Notes: generated from the sequence alone by a model not told the origin. 64,000 nt of DNA from Catonia carolina (GCA_035578175.1 JAQMRL010000005.1:51131722-51195721), one strand, 5' to 3'. Positions 43,821 through 56,171 are shown, numbered from the stretch's first letter. A program made the numbers and translations.

Positions 43821-44751
43821 TACGAGGGGTTTCCAAAAAAATAAGTTTCCCTTGTCAAGGAAAAATAAAAAAATAATTAAACGGTTTATAAAATATATTT
43901 ATTCATTTTTGTAAGGAATTACCTACTTTTCTATAAAATATCTATCCCTTACCAAGCATTTCTGGTACCTAGGCAACAGTTTTTTAATTCCAACTTCATA
44001 GCAATCTGCCGCCATATTCTGAAGCCAGTTATCAACCTCGTTTTCACATCGTCATCATTAGTGAAATGTTGACTACCGAGATGATTTTTGAGCTGTGAAC
44101 CAGTGACTATTCTTGAAAAGGTGGCACCTTCATCTTCAAACAATTTTAAAAAAGATTGTACAGCTGTCAAGTGACACTGCTTATAAGCGTCAGGTAATAA
44201 ACGTGGCACACACTTTTGAGAGCCAAAGGTCTTCAACCATGATGTTGTGAAGAGAGGACCGGCTAATTTCAATATTTGGTGGCAGTTGAGTAAAGATTTC
44301 ATCAAGCAAGAGCCACTTGTCAGAGTCAATGACCTAATGTACAGAAACAATGGCGTCGACTTGGTGAGAAGAGGCTGGTTGGCCAGTACGCTGATCATTG
44401 TGAACATCTTCGCTGTCTTCAAAGAAGATTGTTGTCCAACGATGAGCCATTTGGACAGATGTGACATCTTCACCATAAACACTGCACAACTGTCTATGAA
44501 TTTTGACAGCCGATTCATTTTTGCAGTCAAAAAACTAATGACACTACAGATCTCACAACTCGTGACTGAACGAAGGGGAACCTCCATTTTGTTCAGTTCG
44601 CTACTGACCCCTGGTTGGTTTACAGCCGCTAGATAGAGTGCAAGCGCTGCCAGTACACCCGAACTAAACTTCCCTTAGCGTGGAAACTGCCCACTTCACT
44701 CGTACTTTGATATAAAACTTAGGGAAACTTATATTTTGGATTCCCCTCGTA
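43821..44751 (-). mobile_element. Mariner element with intact ends and TA duplication
   Basis: The 927-bp element at 43823-44749 has ends CGAGGGGTTTCCAAAAAAAT and (complement) CGAGGGGAATCCAAAATATA, each running into AAGTTTCCC, with TA at 43821-43822 and 44750-44751. It lies in the PDSS1 intron, opposite to the gene. Confidence 0.93.
43949..44587 (-). pseudogene. Mariner transposase with frameshifts and internal deletion
   Basis: A long minus-strand frame starts MEVPLRSVTSCEICSVISFL, the classic N-terminus of one arthropod mariner group. It is soon frameshifted: the expected helix-turn-helix residues lie in another frame (EDVHNDQRTGQPASS), as does DEIFTQLPP. The first frame regains sense at DAYKQCHLTAVQSFLKLFED and FSRIVTG (before the first catalytic Asp). 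It then jumps to the C-terminus HFTNDDDVKTRLITGFR, so the DDE core between is deleted. The 212-codon frame is therefore a mosaic, not a protein. Confidence 0.85.
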
Positions 44752-45237
44752 ATAACACTTAAAACAAAATTTTTGTCAGTTTGACCACACAGAAAGTGAA
44801 AAAGCTCTTGCATTAATGTGTGCTAGATGTTTCATAGCATTAGGATTAGATAATTAGATGACTATAAAAACCTGCAGCTGGATTAACTAGTGATAATCGG
44901 CATTAACAACAATAAACCCCACTTCTGCCCATAACAGACAGGTGGACTTTCAAATTATTTACACTCAATCTGTTTGTTGGATAAAATAAATAGTTCTGTT
45001 TCTTATCACATGGTCAGCCAATTAAATGACTGAATTGTTTAAGAACAGAAGAGGTAAAGGTGTAAAACATGCTAGTCAGAGTTATCTCCTCTGAGAGTAA
45101 TGAATTTCATTACACAGCCAGACCCTATGGTGAAAGAAGTAAAGGTGTCATTTACGGGGTGGAAAATAGGTGCTTTTTAGAGGGTCGGCATGCTGATAAG
45201 GATACTTTTCCACTTGGTAAGGAAGGCAAGGGTACAG

Positions 45238-45770
45238 CCTTAGAGCAGTAGTTCTCAACCTTTTTTTTAGTCACGGCACACTATCCTATGTAGAGTTCCC
45301 ATGGCACACTAACATACGAGTTAGAAAGAAAGAGTACCAAGTAATAGCAATGGAAGCAGTTTAAATAGGTACCTTGTTACATTTTTTATCCACCTACTTA
45401 CTTATGCTAGCTGGGCTTTTCAACATAACCAAACATAAAAAAAAGAAGCATGAGAGACTGCTTTCTGTTGAATAGGAAATGCGTGTCAATTCAGTTTCAA
45501 AAAAGAAACCGAGGTTGATTTTCATGTTGCATCATTCTCTCATGATTAAAATCTTAAAATTATGTTTTTTGAGGTTAGTTTTTTGTTTATTTCTAATGTT
45601 AGGTTATATTGTTAATTATGTGCATTGGCAAAAGATAGTTTTGTGAGTGTTTCACACCATATTTGTTTTTAAAGTAAATATTGAGTGAAATTATTTTAGT
45701 TTCCTTTTATCACAAATATCACAGTCTCAAAATTTTTGTGGCACACTCGTTGAGAACCATTGCTCTGTAG
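45238..45770. mobile_element. hAT-like MITE nested in R, with S piece inside
   Basis: The 517-bp element at 45246-45762 starts CAGTAGTTCTCAACCTTTTT and ends with the complement of CAATGGTTCTCAACGAGTGT. It is flanked by CCTTAGAG and CTCTGTAG, which are both diverged forms of the R site CCTCTAGAG, fitting an old 8-bp hAT duplication. GGCACACT recurs at both ends. Confidence 0.75.
45490..45668 (+). repeat. Family S right-end fragment inside hAT MITE
   Basis: GAGGTTGATTTTCATGTTGC, the TTATGTTTTTTGAGGTTAG block and the right end TTGGCAAAAGATAGTTTTGT with TTTCACACC at 45626-45660. Confidence 0.65.
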
Positions 45771-45925
45771 CTTCAAACCAGCCTTTCGGTTGATGTCCTA
45801 AACAACATCTTATTTTTAAAAGCACTTTTATTATATTATTTTCATATTTTTGTATATTTTCTGTAATATTATTATATTTAAAGCATTAAACATAAATGGA
45901 TTGTTGTTTCAAATTAATGTTACAG

Positions 45926-46147
45926 TATCCAGAACTTAACCCAATGATTATGCGAAGGTTCCAAGAACCAGGTGATGTAGAAAAAGCTTTTGAATTGGTA
46001 CATAAATCGCAAGGACTTGAACAGACACGATTTTTGGCGAAAAAACATTGTCTAGAAGCAGCTCGATTAGCCGGTTCTTTTGCTGAATCGCCATACCAGA
46101 AAGCACTCGTCGTAGTTTCTGATCTTGTTATTAATCGCATGAAGTAG
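45926..46147 (+). CDS. PDSS1: PDSS1 terminal exon
   Basis: Seventy-three codons plus a TAG stop, after a TTACAG acceptor. The peptide begins YPELNPMIMRRFQEPGDVEK, includes GLEQTRFLAKKHCLEAARLAG, and ends VVVSDLVINRMK, matching the helical C-terminus of PDSS1. The ATG at 45896 precedes the acceptor, so it is intronic and not the start of this exon. Confidence 0.95.
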   Translation, partial: YPELNPMIMRRFQEPGDVEKAFELVHKSQGLEQTRFLAKKHCLEAARLAGSFAESPYQKALVVVSDLVINRMK

Positions 46148-46400
46148 CAGATGAATCACTGCCTTTATAGTGCTTACCTTCACTGCTTAATGCAAGGATT
46201 CAACTCTGCTCCAGCTTCGTCATATGATCGCCAAATTATGACAACCATTTCATAAAGCGATATGCGATTAGATCATATCATTCATCCATCCGTTTACAGT
46301 AGATCAGATTGTTAAACCATCCTCATTCTCATATGTTCATCATAAACTACCATCTTGTATTCTACCATGCATAATTTATTACCAAAGGTGAAAATAAAAT
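46148..46400 (+). terminator. PDSS1 3' UTR with candidate poly(A) signal
   Basis: After the stop codon there are about 245 bases without a coding frame, then AATAAA at 46393-46398 in an AT-rich stretch. This is the first canonical poly(A) signal I see after the stop. Further AT-rich sequence follows, so longer 3' UTRs are possible. The cleavage site is inferred. Confidence 0.5.
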
Positions 46401-49241
46401 TTTTTATTTAAAGAATTATATATGTTATATACAATTTATTAATTACTAATATATATGGGCATAATTTACAGTAATTCAATTACTTAAAGCATTATAAATA
46501 TTTATCATAAAAACAAAGTATATTATAAGAAAGACTGAATAGCAAAAGAGATATGGGTTGCCCATCAAAATGACATAGAATAAGTAAATATGTCAAATTA
46601 TTTTCTGCTTTTAGTAACCTCAAAAAAATCCTTGTGTTATTTCATATATAGTATTATGAATATTTTTTTAAAAATCAAACCAAATATATATCCTAAAAAC
46701 TTATATTCAAAATTATAACCTGAAATCTAATAATAATTTTTCACAGAATTTTCTGTGTTAAGTTATTAAGTTCCTCAAAACTGTTATGATTATTTTTTTA
46801 ACATTTAAAAAAATTGTACGTTAATGCTACATGTAGCAAACAATGTAGGAAGTCTGGAAACATCGCCATAGTTATAAATATTTATAGATAATTAATTCAA
46901 CTTCTTTTTTAATTTTTTTAAGTCAAATTAATTTCATTGTTATGTGTAAATTAAATAGGTATGGAATATTATGTGTAAAAGGAATATTTTAAGAATATCC
47001 AATATCTTCAGCTTAGCATTTATGTTACCAATTATACTGTCAAAATGATTATTTTTTTAAATATGATCATATTTTTACACTTTTATGTGGGAGGAATACC
47101 AATTCATCCATTTTAACCCTTACCAGGAATACTAGGGACTCTTTTATGAGGGTCACCGTCCCTGCCTTTCACCTTCTTCTAACCTCCTGCGTAACAACAA
47201 CCCTTATGCCGCCATGCACCCTGAGGTTGAGCCAAGAACTCATTGGTTTTATGATTTACTGGTGAGATTTATTTGGCATCAATTACTTAAGTTTGGAAAT
47301 ATTTCTACAACCTGGGAGTAATTTATTTTAAATACAGCTTTATAATGAAAAATAAAACATTTTGATACTGGAAGATACACCGTGTTATCGCTATGCTGTG
47401 AAAAGAAGAAAAAATTATATTTTGTTATTTTAATTAATTCATTTATCATACAATGGTAATTCATTTGATTTGGCACTATTGTGTTATGTTGCTAAAAATC
47501 TAAAAAAAAAAAATGATTTCCATTTATTTACAGAAAATGTTTTGATGTTAGAAATTTTATGATTAGTAGAATAAGATTCAGCGACTTTGATTCTTGTATT
47601 TTTTAAAGGAAAATTAGAGACATTATTTAATTTTATTAAAAATGTCTAAAAATAATAATAATTGACTGCGTACATGATTAATCCACCTCTCGGGTTAATA
47701 TACTATGCTGTGAAGTGGAAGGTTCAGGGTTTATCTGCTGATTAGGATCTTAAAAATTATTACACATTCAAGTCTACAATTCCATAACCCAAAGTAATTG
47801 TCACTAATGACCAGCCTGTTGATGGGACAATAACAGAAAAAAATTAATTTTCATGAAATATCACACGAAATATTAATATCTGAGGTATGAATTATTTTTA
47901 ATTGTGAAATATACACTACCGACATATTTTTTAATGTGAAATAATAATTTTTTCCTTAATTTAATATCATTTTCACAAAATTTTAAATATTTGTTGCTTC
48001 TTTAAATTTTTTAAATCAATTTTACATATTTTTTTAATACCAAATTACTTTGTTCAAAAATAAATCTTTATAATGCATCCTGCAGTTTGAAATTAATTCT
48101 ATTTTATAAATAATAAATTTATATAATAAATTGTTTATATTTATATAAATAATAAATTATTTCTTATACAAATTACTTTGATGTTTTTATTCTTTAATTT
48201 GTACTATAATTATTTCTTTCAATTAAAAAATATGATCAGTTCTTGTAATGAGCTTGCAAATATCTTTACAATATAGTTTATAATAGTTTTATTTAAGGTT
48301 AATCTATAATCTAGTACCACAAGCTGAATTTTTTTTAAAAAATGCTTAAGTATTGAATTACTAAAATGGTTGTGTTGTGGATATTATTCCACAAAAATTA
48401 ATTGCGAAAAAGTAAAAATTATTGTGTTACATATAAAAATAATGTTTGCTCAAGTCTTTAAATTGATTATTATATTTTGTATTTAACATATTTTTTAAAA
48501 TATAACATTAGTTATAGATAGTTATAGTTTATATTTATTATATGTTATTAATGTGTATTGTTTTATTAACAATTTATCAATAGAAATTTATTGTTATATA
48601 AATTTATGTATATAAAATTACTTAAGTTAAACTTGGTTGTAAATTTTTCATATTTGTTCATATTCTGTTTATACCATAATTTGCATAACCTAATGTCATC
48701 AAATCAGTAAATACGAATCTATTGAACTAGAAATTGAAACAATAAATATATTTATTGTTTACCCAGCTTTATATAAAATGATTCTTATAAGATGCTTTAA
48801 ATGTAATTTGTGTTATTGATCCCTGTTAGAATAGAATATTGAAAAAATTTACTGATGTATCATTACATCTATTCAGATTTGTCCCTGGCTTCGAATTCTA
48901 GTGTGATGGTGTACATATTTTATTATATGTATCAAATTAAACCGTTGATTTAGAAAGGTTGGAAACCGGTGCTTTTTGTGATGAAATTATTATATGACCC
49001 GGTGTAAAACAAGTCCAGTTATTTAAAATAGTTCACAATTTTCATTTGTTTTTTGAACGGGATGGAGATTTAATTGAAAAAATGATTATAACTAATATTT
49101 CAATTTAACCAAGTTTAACCTTTTTGTGTACTTAGAATTTCCTTGTTACAAAAACAATTTTAGGCTTTTTAATGGTTTTATTTTAGTAATAGTTGATCTA
49201 ATTTTCTGTGTAGGAACTTGTAGCATTCTACCAAACTGTTA
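46401..49241. other. AT-rich region downstream of PDSS1
   Basis: No gene is supported. At 47685-47840 there is a worn SINE B-like tail (TCACTAATGACCAGCCTGTT). At 47113 TTAACCCTTACCAGG looks like a single piggyBac-type end, but no partner was found. Long TA-rich runs lie at 48100-48180 and 48480-48610. Confidence 0.4.
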
Positions 49242-50199
49242 TACAAGATGACTGTAAAGTCGCGAAACCCAAACTACAAAATTGTTTTTAGAGTACCTTT
49301 TCATATTTTCAACTTAGTAAATTATAAAATAACATGATCATTTGTATTCACAAATTATTTTTTGATACCGTTTAGCTGTTAAGGTCTCCGAAAAAAAGAT
49401 AGGCTCGACAATTCTCCGACGAGTTACACCATATCCACTCTAATTATTTGCGAGTGTAATGGCTGTTTGTGGAATGCATGTAGGTTGTCTGCAGACCATA
49501 TTCTGGAATTTTGACTGTTGACATATCTGCTAAGATGAAACCAAGCTTCATCATTGAAAAAAACCTTGTCTAAAACAGAGATGTCATTTCTAATGAAACA
49601 TCTGAACCACCGACTGCACTGCATTTGCTTTTCTTTGTCTTGTTCTTGGAGCTGATAAGTCACACTTATCTGATACGGATGTAATTTCAGCACTTTAGTA
49701 GCCTTACAAACTTTTTTATAAGATACCTCAGTCTGGCTAGCAAGTTTCTGAAGAGACTTTTTTGGAGAACGAAGAAGTTTTTCGTTTATCGTCTGCAGAG
49801 TATCATCCGTTAAAGCACTTGGCGGCCTGTACTATTACAGTCATCCACGCTTCCTGTATCCCGAAAACGACTAAATAAATGAGACATAGTGGATTTGTTT
49901 GGCACATTAGCATCTGGAAAATCATTTAAACTCTTCTTTACACTTTGAATACGATTTCAATTGGCAGTAACTCATAACAATGAAGACACGTTGTTCTTGC
50001 GTAAACGACATTGTAGCTCGGACTAAACAAAATGTTTTGTGCTACGACCTCCTTTGGCTGATGGTGTGATCTAGCAGTGCTACCATACACAGTACTATCA
50101 CACAATAAATTTTCCTACTCGCAATATCTTTTGCGACTTAGACTGTCATTCCTGTAAAGCAGAAAAATTCGGGTTGCATGACTTTACAGTCACTCTGTA
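49242..50199 (-). mobile_element. Mariner-family element with TA duplication
   Basis: The 954-bp element at 49244-50197 has ends CAAGATGACTGTAAAGTCGC and (complement) CAGAGTGACTGTAAAGTCAT, both running into AACCC. TA flanks at 49242-49243 and 50198-50199. Confidence 0.9.
49424..50011 (-). pseudogene. Mariner/IS630-type transposase, C-terminus lost
   Basis: The start at 50011 reads MSFTQEQRVFIVMSYCQLKS (helix-turn-helix). Frameshifts follow (SADDKRKTSS, KKVSSETC in other frames). From 49693 the frame is open: LKLHPYQISVTYQL, then DISVLDKVFFNDEAWFHLSR with the first catalytic Asp in FFNDEAWFH, then VNSQNSRIWSADN and HKQPLHSQ. It stops before the second Asp and the C-terminal third is deleted. 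Dead copy. Confidence 0.85.
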
Positions 50200-50814
50200 T
50201 TAGATTTTTTCAATAACTGCATCCAGGAGACTCTCAAGGGAAGTAAAGGAAGGACTTTTAAGAACTTATAAGTTACTTAATACTTATTATTTAAGTGTAT
50301 ATATTACTTAAATTACACATTAATCAGTTACATACTACTTATTTTTTTCTAATATTTACTCATGTTTATTTTTTTAATTATTCAGTTTTCTTCAGCATTC
50401 ACTTGGATGTTTAATTTTTTTTAATAAAAATTTTTCGCACGCTGTAAAATGGATCATCAATCAAATGATTTTTCAGATTCTGTTTAAATATTTATTGATA
50501 TATTTTCTCCTATACCTGTGATTGTGAATATTATAATTCTGCAAAAAGGTATTTTGCATAACGTACATTATTGCCTCAAAATTGTAAAGTGAGTGGAACT
50601 GTAAGTAATTTGAACTACTGAAATAGTAGTTTGCTTAAAGTGAGGTGGTTATCTGCCACCTTACACCTAATAGCTTTATGTTTAAAAATTTGTTATGTAT
50701 TACCCATTCAAAAAAAAACCCTAAACTTAAAAAGCGTACTGGATACAAGACAAAATAGAATTAGACCATGATAAACTCCCATTAGTAATTTCAATAATAA
50801 AGTAATTTAAATAT
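50200..50814. other. AT-rich spacer, nothing recognised
   Basis: No gene or repeat supported. Confidence 0.4.
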
Positions 50815-51040
50815 CAGTGCAAATCAGTGATTTTTCATGTTTTACTCTTTAAAATCGGTAAAAAATGGTTTTTTACAGATTAATATGTATTTTAAGCTAA
50901 AAGCATGTATAATCAAAGTAATCGAACATTAAAAAACGTAAACTTTTATGTTAAGCGTGTTTTTTTCTATTTGATTCTCATTTAGTGTCATCCACTTCAG
51001 CTCGAGAGAAAGTTATGTGAGTGTTTCGGATCATATTTTT
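50815..51040 (+). repeat. Family S fragment
   Basis: Worn S blocks and a right end GAGAGAAAGTTATGTGAGTG with TTTCGGATC at about 51004-51033. Confidence 0.45.
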
Positions 51041-51294
51041 AACCTTAAATTTTTTGCGTTATCACACGACCCTTTATAATTAAGCTGGTGTAGCTACGAT
51101 AGATTTTTTAGAGTAGTGAACCTAGTTTTAGCTGTTTTAGTGTTGATTATGAACCTAGTGTTTAAAAAGTATCTGTACCAGATAATTAAACAATTTACTA
51201 TTATGTGTTGTTTTTAATATTTGTGTAACAAATAATTTTACCATGTCAATCCATAAATTATTTTAAACCCTAATGTGTGTACATTGTAATCTAT

Positions 51295-51535
51295 TCAATT
51301 AAGAACAATAAACAGTCCATGGCCTAATGAGATGAGGATGGTATGTACTTGTAAATGAGGTGTAGTCTTGTACAGACTCAGGCCAACCATTCCTGAGAAA
51401 ATATAGCTAATTGAATCCCAATTATAAAAGTAGCTACATTTACTATAATTTGAACCATGGAACCTTCTCTCCTTTATTTTAGCTATCAAACAGTTGTCTT
51501 GTGGTGACGAATTTACCACTAAATGAAACCGGTGG
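51295..51535 (-). mobile_element. SINE C copy
   Basis: In minus sense the body holds GAATGGTTGGCCTGAGTCTG and CTACACCTCATTTACAAGTA, then CTCATTAGGCCATGGACTGT and TTGTTCTTAATTGAA, as at 7190. The head retains AAGGTTCCATGGTTCAAAT. Confidence 0.65.
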
Positions 51536-52324
51536 TTTAATCCTTACATAAAACTATTTTATTTATCAAAAAATTATATAAATTGCTGATAATAACTGAA
51601 TTAATATTCTATTGAAAAAATATTTGATTTTAACTGACTTGTTATAGCACCTATATCATGTATATCAGCTAAATTGGTCGGTGGAAAAAATAAATATTTT
51701 TACATAGAATTGAATGTAAGCTGTAGAATAAAGATTTATTTATGAATTAATATTATCTACATAACAATTCTAAGTACACAAAAATTGTAATGAAATTTAT
51801 TAATACGTAGAAATGATTTAATTAGGGCCTTTTCAAATTGTTATTATATCTTGTAATAGTGCCTACCATTAATCTATAAATTAATTTACGTATTATCTTT
51901 ATGATGTATTTTGTATTGTACTTAATATTTTACGTTATTTATTGTTATGTATTAAGGTTGTAAATAAATATATTATTATCTTATTTTCTTGTTGTCTGTT
52001 AAAATTTTAATAGATATATCTTTTAATGTGTTAATTAATCTGTTTTTATTTTTAATACTTCATTAAACATTTTAATTCACTGCCATAGAAGTTAGTTTCG
52101 CTGTTGTTACCTATACCAAAATGTAAATGATTATGACAAGTAATCTCTTTGTAGACATGTTTATTAAATGTATTTTTGATTTTGTATTTAATTTTGTTAC
52201 TGTATAAATTTTCTTCTTGTAGGTAAGAATTTTACAATATCAGTAATACTGTGGAAAATTTCATAAGAGAACTTTTTTTATATCGATTTATGTTTTTAAC
52301 TTCGATTTGTTTAATTTTCTCATA
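51536..52324. other. AT-rich spacer, nothing recognised
   Basis: No gene or repeat supported. Confidence 0.4.
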
Positions 52325-52706
52325 CTAGGCAGGTAAACTGTTAAATTATTTGAACTTGATCTGCGTGTTCCAGGGCTACAGAAAATAGTTGTTTCTTATC
52401 AGTTGGTCTGTCAATTAAATGATTGAAGCATTTAAGAACAGAAGAGGTAGAGGTGTAAATTACTTTAGTCCTTCTCCTCTGAGAGTAATGAATTTCATTA
52501 TACAGCCAGACCCTGTGTGAATGAAGTGAAGGTGTCAGTTGCAAGGTGGAAAGTAGATGCTTTTTGGAGGGCTTGGCGTGCTGATAAGCATTTTTCTCCA
52601 CTCAGTGAGGAAGGTTTTGGTAAACAACATCACTCCTTGTTTTACTTAGTAAAGTTTCTAGAGGTTCCAACCAGCCTTTCAGCTGATGACCTTAACAAGA
52701 AGTTTT
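52325..52706 (+). mobile_element. Family R retroelement, copy 14
   Basis: 5' variant with AGGCAGGTAAACTGTTAAAT and TTGATCTGCGTGTTCCAGG. The tail is worn (CCAACCAGCCTTTCAGCTGA, TGACCTTAACAAGAAG). Frame partly open (NEVKVSVARWKVDAF). Confidence 0.75.
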
Positions 52707-54994
52707 TTAATTAAACAGTTTATTTCATGGAAAGTGACTATATTTTAACGAACAAAGAGAAATAAATTTTTCTACTCTGAACACTGGGAAGAATTTATTA
52801 TTTTTCTTCTGGTGAGAGTGCTTTGAATCCATCCTAGAGTAACTTGGAAAAATTATGTTGAAGATACTGTGTTGCATAAAAGTTTATGAGAAGCATATGT
52901 GTGGGAATTAAAATAAATAAATCTGATAGTGTTGCTGCAAATACTCATTATTAAAGTAAACCACAATTATATTTCAAGCACAATTACAAAATTCATAAAT
53001 TTTCCTTAAGTGAAATTTTTAAAACTGTGTAACATTTTCTACAATCATTGAATATTTTATCATTCTAAGCCAACGAAAAATTCTTATAATTTCACTTTAC
53101 ATGTACTATAATATACATTTATTCTTCTGGAAGAATTGTTTGCTCTGTTTAAAAATAACTATTTTCTTTCAAATTTTCTGAAATGTAATATCATACTATT
53201 TAGTTTTCTAAGTTTCATTGATTTCATTTTTATTGTTTAAGATTATGAACAATTAGTAGAAGAAATAATCTCTTGGCTACTATAGGAACTTATAATGTGT
53301 ATTTAAAAAAAAACTTGTTTTTAACTTTTAGCTTATTGCCACTTATTTTATATTAATTAAAATAAAATTTAATTCTTAATATGTTTATTAATCAACTAGA
53401 ATCGGCCCAAATTAATGTAAATTGTAAGCTTTAATTTTTTAAGGATAGATTTTAATAGATAATTATTTAAACGCTGAGTTGTATTAAATCACGCATATTG
53501 ATTGTAATATTATATAATATAGTTATAAAAATGTAAATAATATTGCAGTTGAAGGCATAATAAAGGTAAATAAAATATTATAAAGGCAGTGTGTATAAAA
53601 TATTTTTATAGTTGTAATCAGAATAATTATTATATCCATTAATGAATTAATTACAAATGCAAGTAATTTTTAAACAGGTATATTTATAAAGTGTATTGGA
53701 TTTATTATAATCGCCATCTGTGTAAATTATATCATTATTACTATGTGTAATTAAATATTACAATTACGAGATTTACAGATGGCTCAGAGAAAAACAAGAA
53801 TTTTGAATATTAAATATTTTTTTGTAAGTATTTCTTCAGATGTAATAATATTATTTATTTCTTAATAAAATTGAAAATATCTACTTGTTCTTATAGCTTT
53901 AAATAACTACAACTGGTCCTTAATTTATCGGTCTTGCATTTACTGAGGCTTCAATTTAACCTCATCGATTTAACGAATTAATAAAAGTGCCTGGTAATTC
54001 TGCAAAATATGACTTAAGTTCATTAACAATGGACAATGGGTTATTGATAATATTTCTGTCTTTATTCAGTAACATTTATATATTATGATTAATGTTCTAT
54101 TGTAAGTTCTAATAAGGTAAATAGGATCACTGTTCATTTATAAATATACAATTCCACCAACCCTTTTTAGAAGGTTCGGATTTAACACTAGTATTCTACC
54201 AGACTTTAGCACGGTAAATTGCACACCTGCTGTAGAATTAATTGTAATAATCCTACAATAATTTTTACATTTAAACTTTTTACAGAAATTAATTTTTATA
54301 AAAAAAAACAATCATAAATTCAAGTAGTTGTTTTTTACATTTTGATTCCATATATTCATTAAATAAATACAGTGTATTAATTATGTAACATACAGAATAT
54401 TTTAATTGATTGTCAGTGGATTTCATTCTTTTTTGTAAATTGTATCCATGAGAATCCCAAAGGGAGTACATAGGACTTATCAAAAACTTATAATCTAATC
54501 CAAAGTCAATACATATTACCTAAATACAACATATTACTCAATATATTCATTAACCAACTTACATAAAATTTATTCACTTATTTCAATAAGGTGTCATCAA
54601 GTACTAATATTTACTCAAAAGTACGGTTTTTTTCAGCATTCACTTGAATGTTAATTTTTCTAATTTAAAATAAAAATTAATTAGAAGAAAATTTTTGTAT
54701 ATTGTAAAATTCTCATTTATCAAGTGATTTTTAGTTTTTTTTTAATAAATACAAATTAGTATAATTATTTAAAGTTTGTGGTCATTTATTGATAAATTTT
54801 CTTCCTGCATGCATAGGTTGTTGTTCAAATAACTTTATTTTTTATGACTGCGTCTAGGAGACTCCAGAAAGGAATTTAGGACATGTCAGTGAAACTGATA
54901 AGCCTAAATTTTAACACTTTTCATTACTTAACCAATTCATTTATTACCACTACTAAAATTCAAGAAGTGTGTTATCCAATGATTTTTATTAAAT
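52707..54994. other. AT-rich region, nothing firm
   Basis: No gene is supported. CTGGTCCTTAATTTATCGGT at 53914 recalls a Tigger-type end but no partner could be paired. Confidence 0.35.
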
Positions 54995-55200
54995 ATTACA
55001 CAATTCTAACGAGTAACTTATGGTTGTTCCCAAATTTGAAAAGACCACTCAAAGGACACCGGTTTGACGGTAAAAACACGGTTGATGATAATGTGACGAG
55101 GTCACTTAAGGCTATTCGAAATCTGACTTCCAGGACTGCTTCAGAAAGTGGAAAGACCGCTGGTAGCAGGTTATTCAAATGCTAATCAAATAGTTTATCA
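54995..55200 (+). pseudogene. Mariner transposase C-terminal fragment
   Basis: LWLFPNLKRPLKGHRFDGKN, then VDDNVTRSLKAI, then in another frame FQDCFRKWKDRWQQ. This is the segment right after the last catalytic Asp of mariner transposases to near the C-terminus, with one frameshift. Only about 65 residues remain. Confidence 0.75.
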
Positions 55201-56171
55201 AAGTTTAATCAAATGGGGACTCCTTCGAAGGATGTCACTTGCCCGATGACAAAAAATAACGCCAGCGCGGAGAAACGAAGATGGGTTGGATACTTTTCGG
55301 ACAGACCTCATAGATTTTACACCTTATTGTCACTCAATTTTTGTATAATTTTTAAAATCAGAAATATCTTTATATATAAACTGCACTAACATATTATATT
55401 ATTTTTAAAAAAAATTATTCATCATAAAGCTTTTAAAAAAATATTTAATTTACAAAATAATATGTCTATTCTCTGTATTTATGGTATTAATAAATCGATT
55501 TAATATAAAGTAACATTATATTATATATAAATATGTATTATATAAACTCTATAATAATAATATTAATAATGTTGTATCAAAGTGTAGAAAATAATTATGT
55601 ATTCTGAATTAATTAATATTAATTATATTAATGTTGTATGGAAAATAATTTGTAATTGACTGTGTGTGATTTATGTGTCTGGAATGAATGACTGAATTGA
55701 AAATTCGTCTTGTATTCTTTAGCACAATTAATGTACATATTATTACAATATGAAATTGCATTATAATTTTTTTTTAAATATATATACATTACTTGAAAAA
55801 AATTCCGAAGTTTTCCATGACAAAGTAAGATACTAATTTTTTTAGTTTTATGGTAGAAAAATATATCATCGATATTTTAATAAGTTTATTTTATGAACAG
55901 AAAAAAAACTGTAAGTACTGGCTAAATTGTTTTCATTAGTGTTCCTCATTTCTTAATATATACTTAAAGGATTTATTTATGAATATATAAAAAAATATTC
56001 AATTTTAAGTTAATAAATGCAGAACTTGGTAAGACTGAATGAGGACTCTAATCATTATCACTTCAAAATGAATTTAAACTTACAGCTTCGCTCTGAGATT
56101 TTACTTGGTTTCATTTTCTTGTCTTATAATTTAGATGAATTAAATTTTTAAAATAGAAACCGTAACATAAA
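55201..56171. other. AT-rich spacer, nothing recognised
   Basis: No gene or repeat supported. Confidence 0.4.

Larger units (their letters stand above)
44926..45806 (+). mobile_element. Family R retroelement, copy 13, split by a hAT MITE
   Basis: R 5' part at 44926-45245 (CCCATAACAGACAGGTGGAC to AAGGCAAGGGTACAGCC) and 3' end at 45763-45806 (CTTCAAACCAGCCTTTCGGT to CCTAAACAACA). In the last PDSS1 intron. Confidence 0.8.
38139..46147 (+). other. PDSS1: PDSS1 gene, 3' half (four coding exons; 5' exons not in window)
   Basis: Decaprenyl/solanesyl diphosphate synthase subunit 1 builds the long polyprenyl tail of coenzyme Q in mitochondria, as a complex with subunit 2 (PDSS2) in animals. The exons 38139-38228, 40571-40702, 43518-43712 and 45926-46147 join in phase 0 and give 212 residues that follow the family from the MAGD segment to the C-terminus. 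The second Asp-rich motif (VDDLLDF) and the GKPTAADLKLGLATAPVLF block are intact. Animal PDSS1 is about 400 residues, so roughly the N-terminal half is missing, including the transit peptide and the first DDxxD motif. I found no earlier exon in 1-38138; it is probably upstream behind a long intron. Introns of 2.3, 2.8 and 2.2 kb have GT-AG ends and are filled with transposons. No stop or frameshift lies in the exons, so this is a live gene, not a retrocopy. Confidence 0.93.

Noticed and set aside
44247..44636. Plus-strand frame of 129 codons
   Set aside because: It is the antisense of the mariner transposase relic and has no protein similarity that I know.
45896..45925. ATG at 45896 as a start for the last PDSS1 exon
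   Set aside because: The acceptor TTACAG at 45920-45925 and the family alignment place the exon start at 45926; the upstream codons are intron.
47113..47240. TTAACCCTTACCAGG as a second piggyBac-type MITE
   Set aside because: Only one end is seen; no inverted partner with TTAA nearby.
53906..54225. Possible further Tigger element (CTGGTCCTTAATTTATCGGT)
   Set aside because: No complementary right end or TA-flanked boundary could be found.
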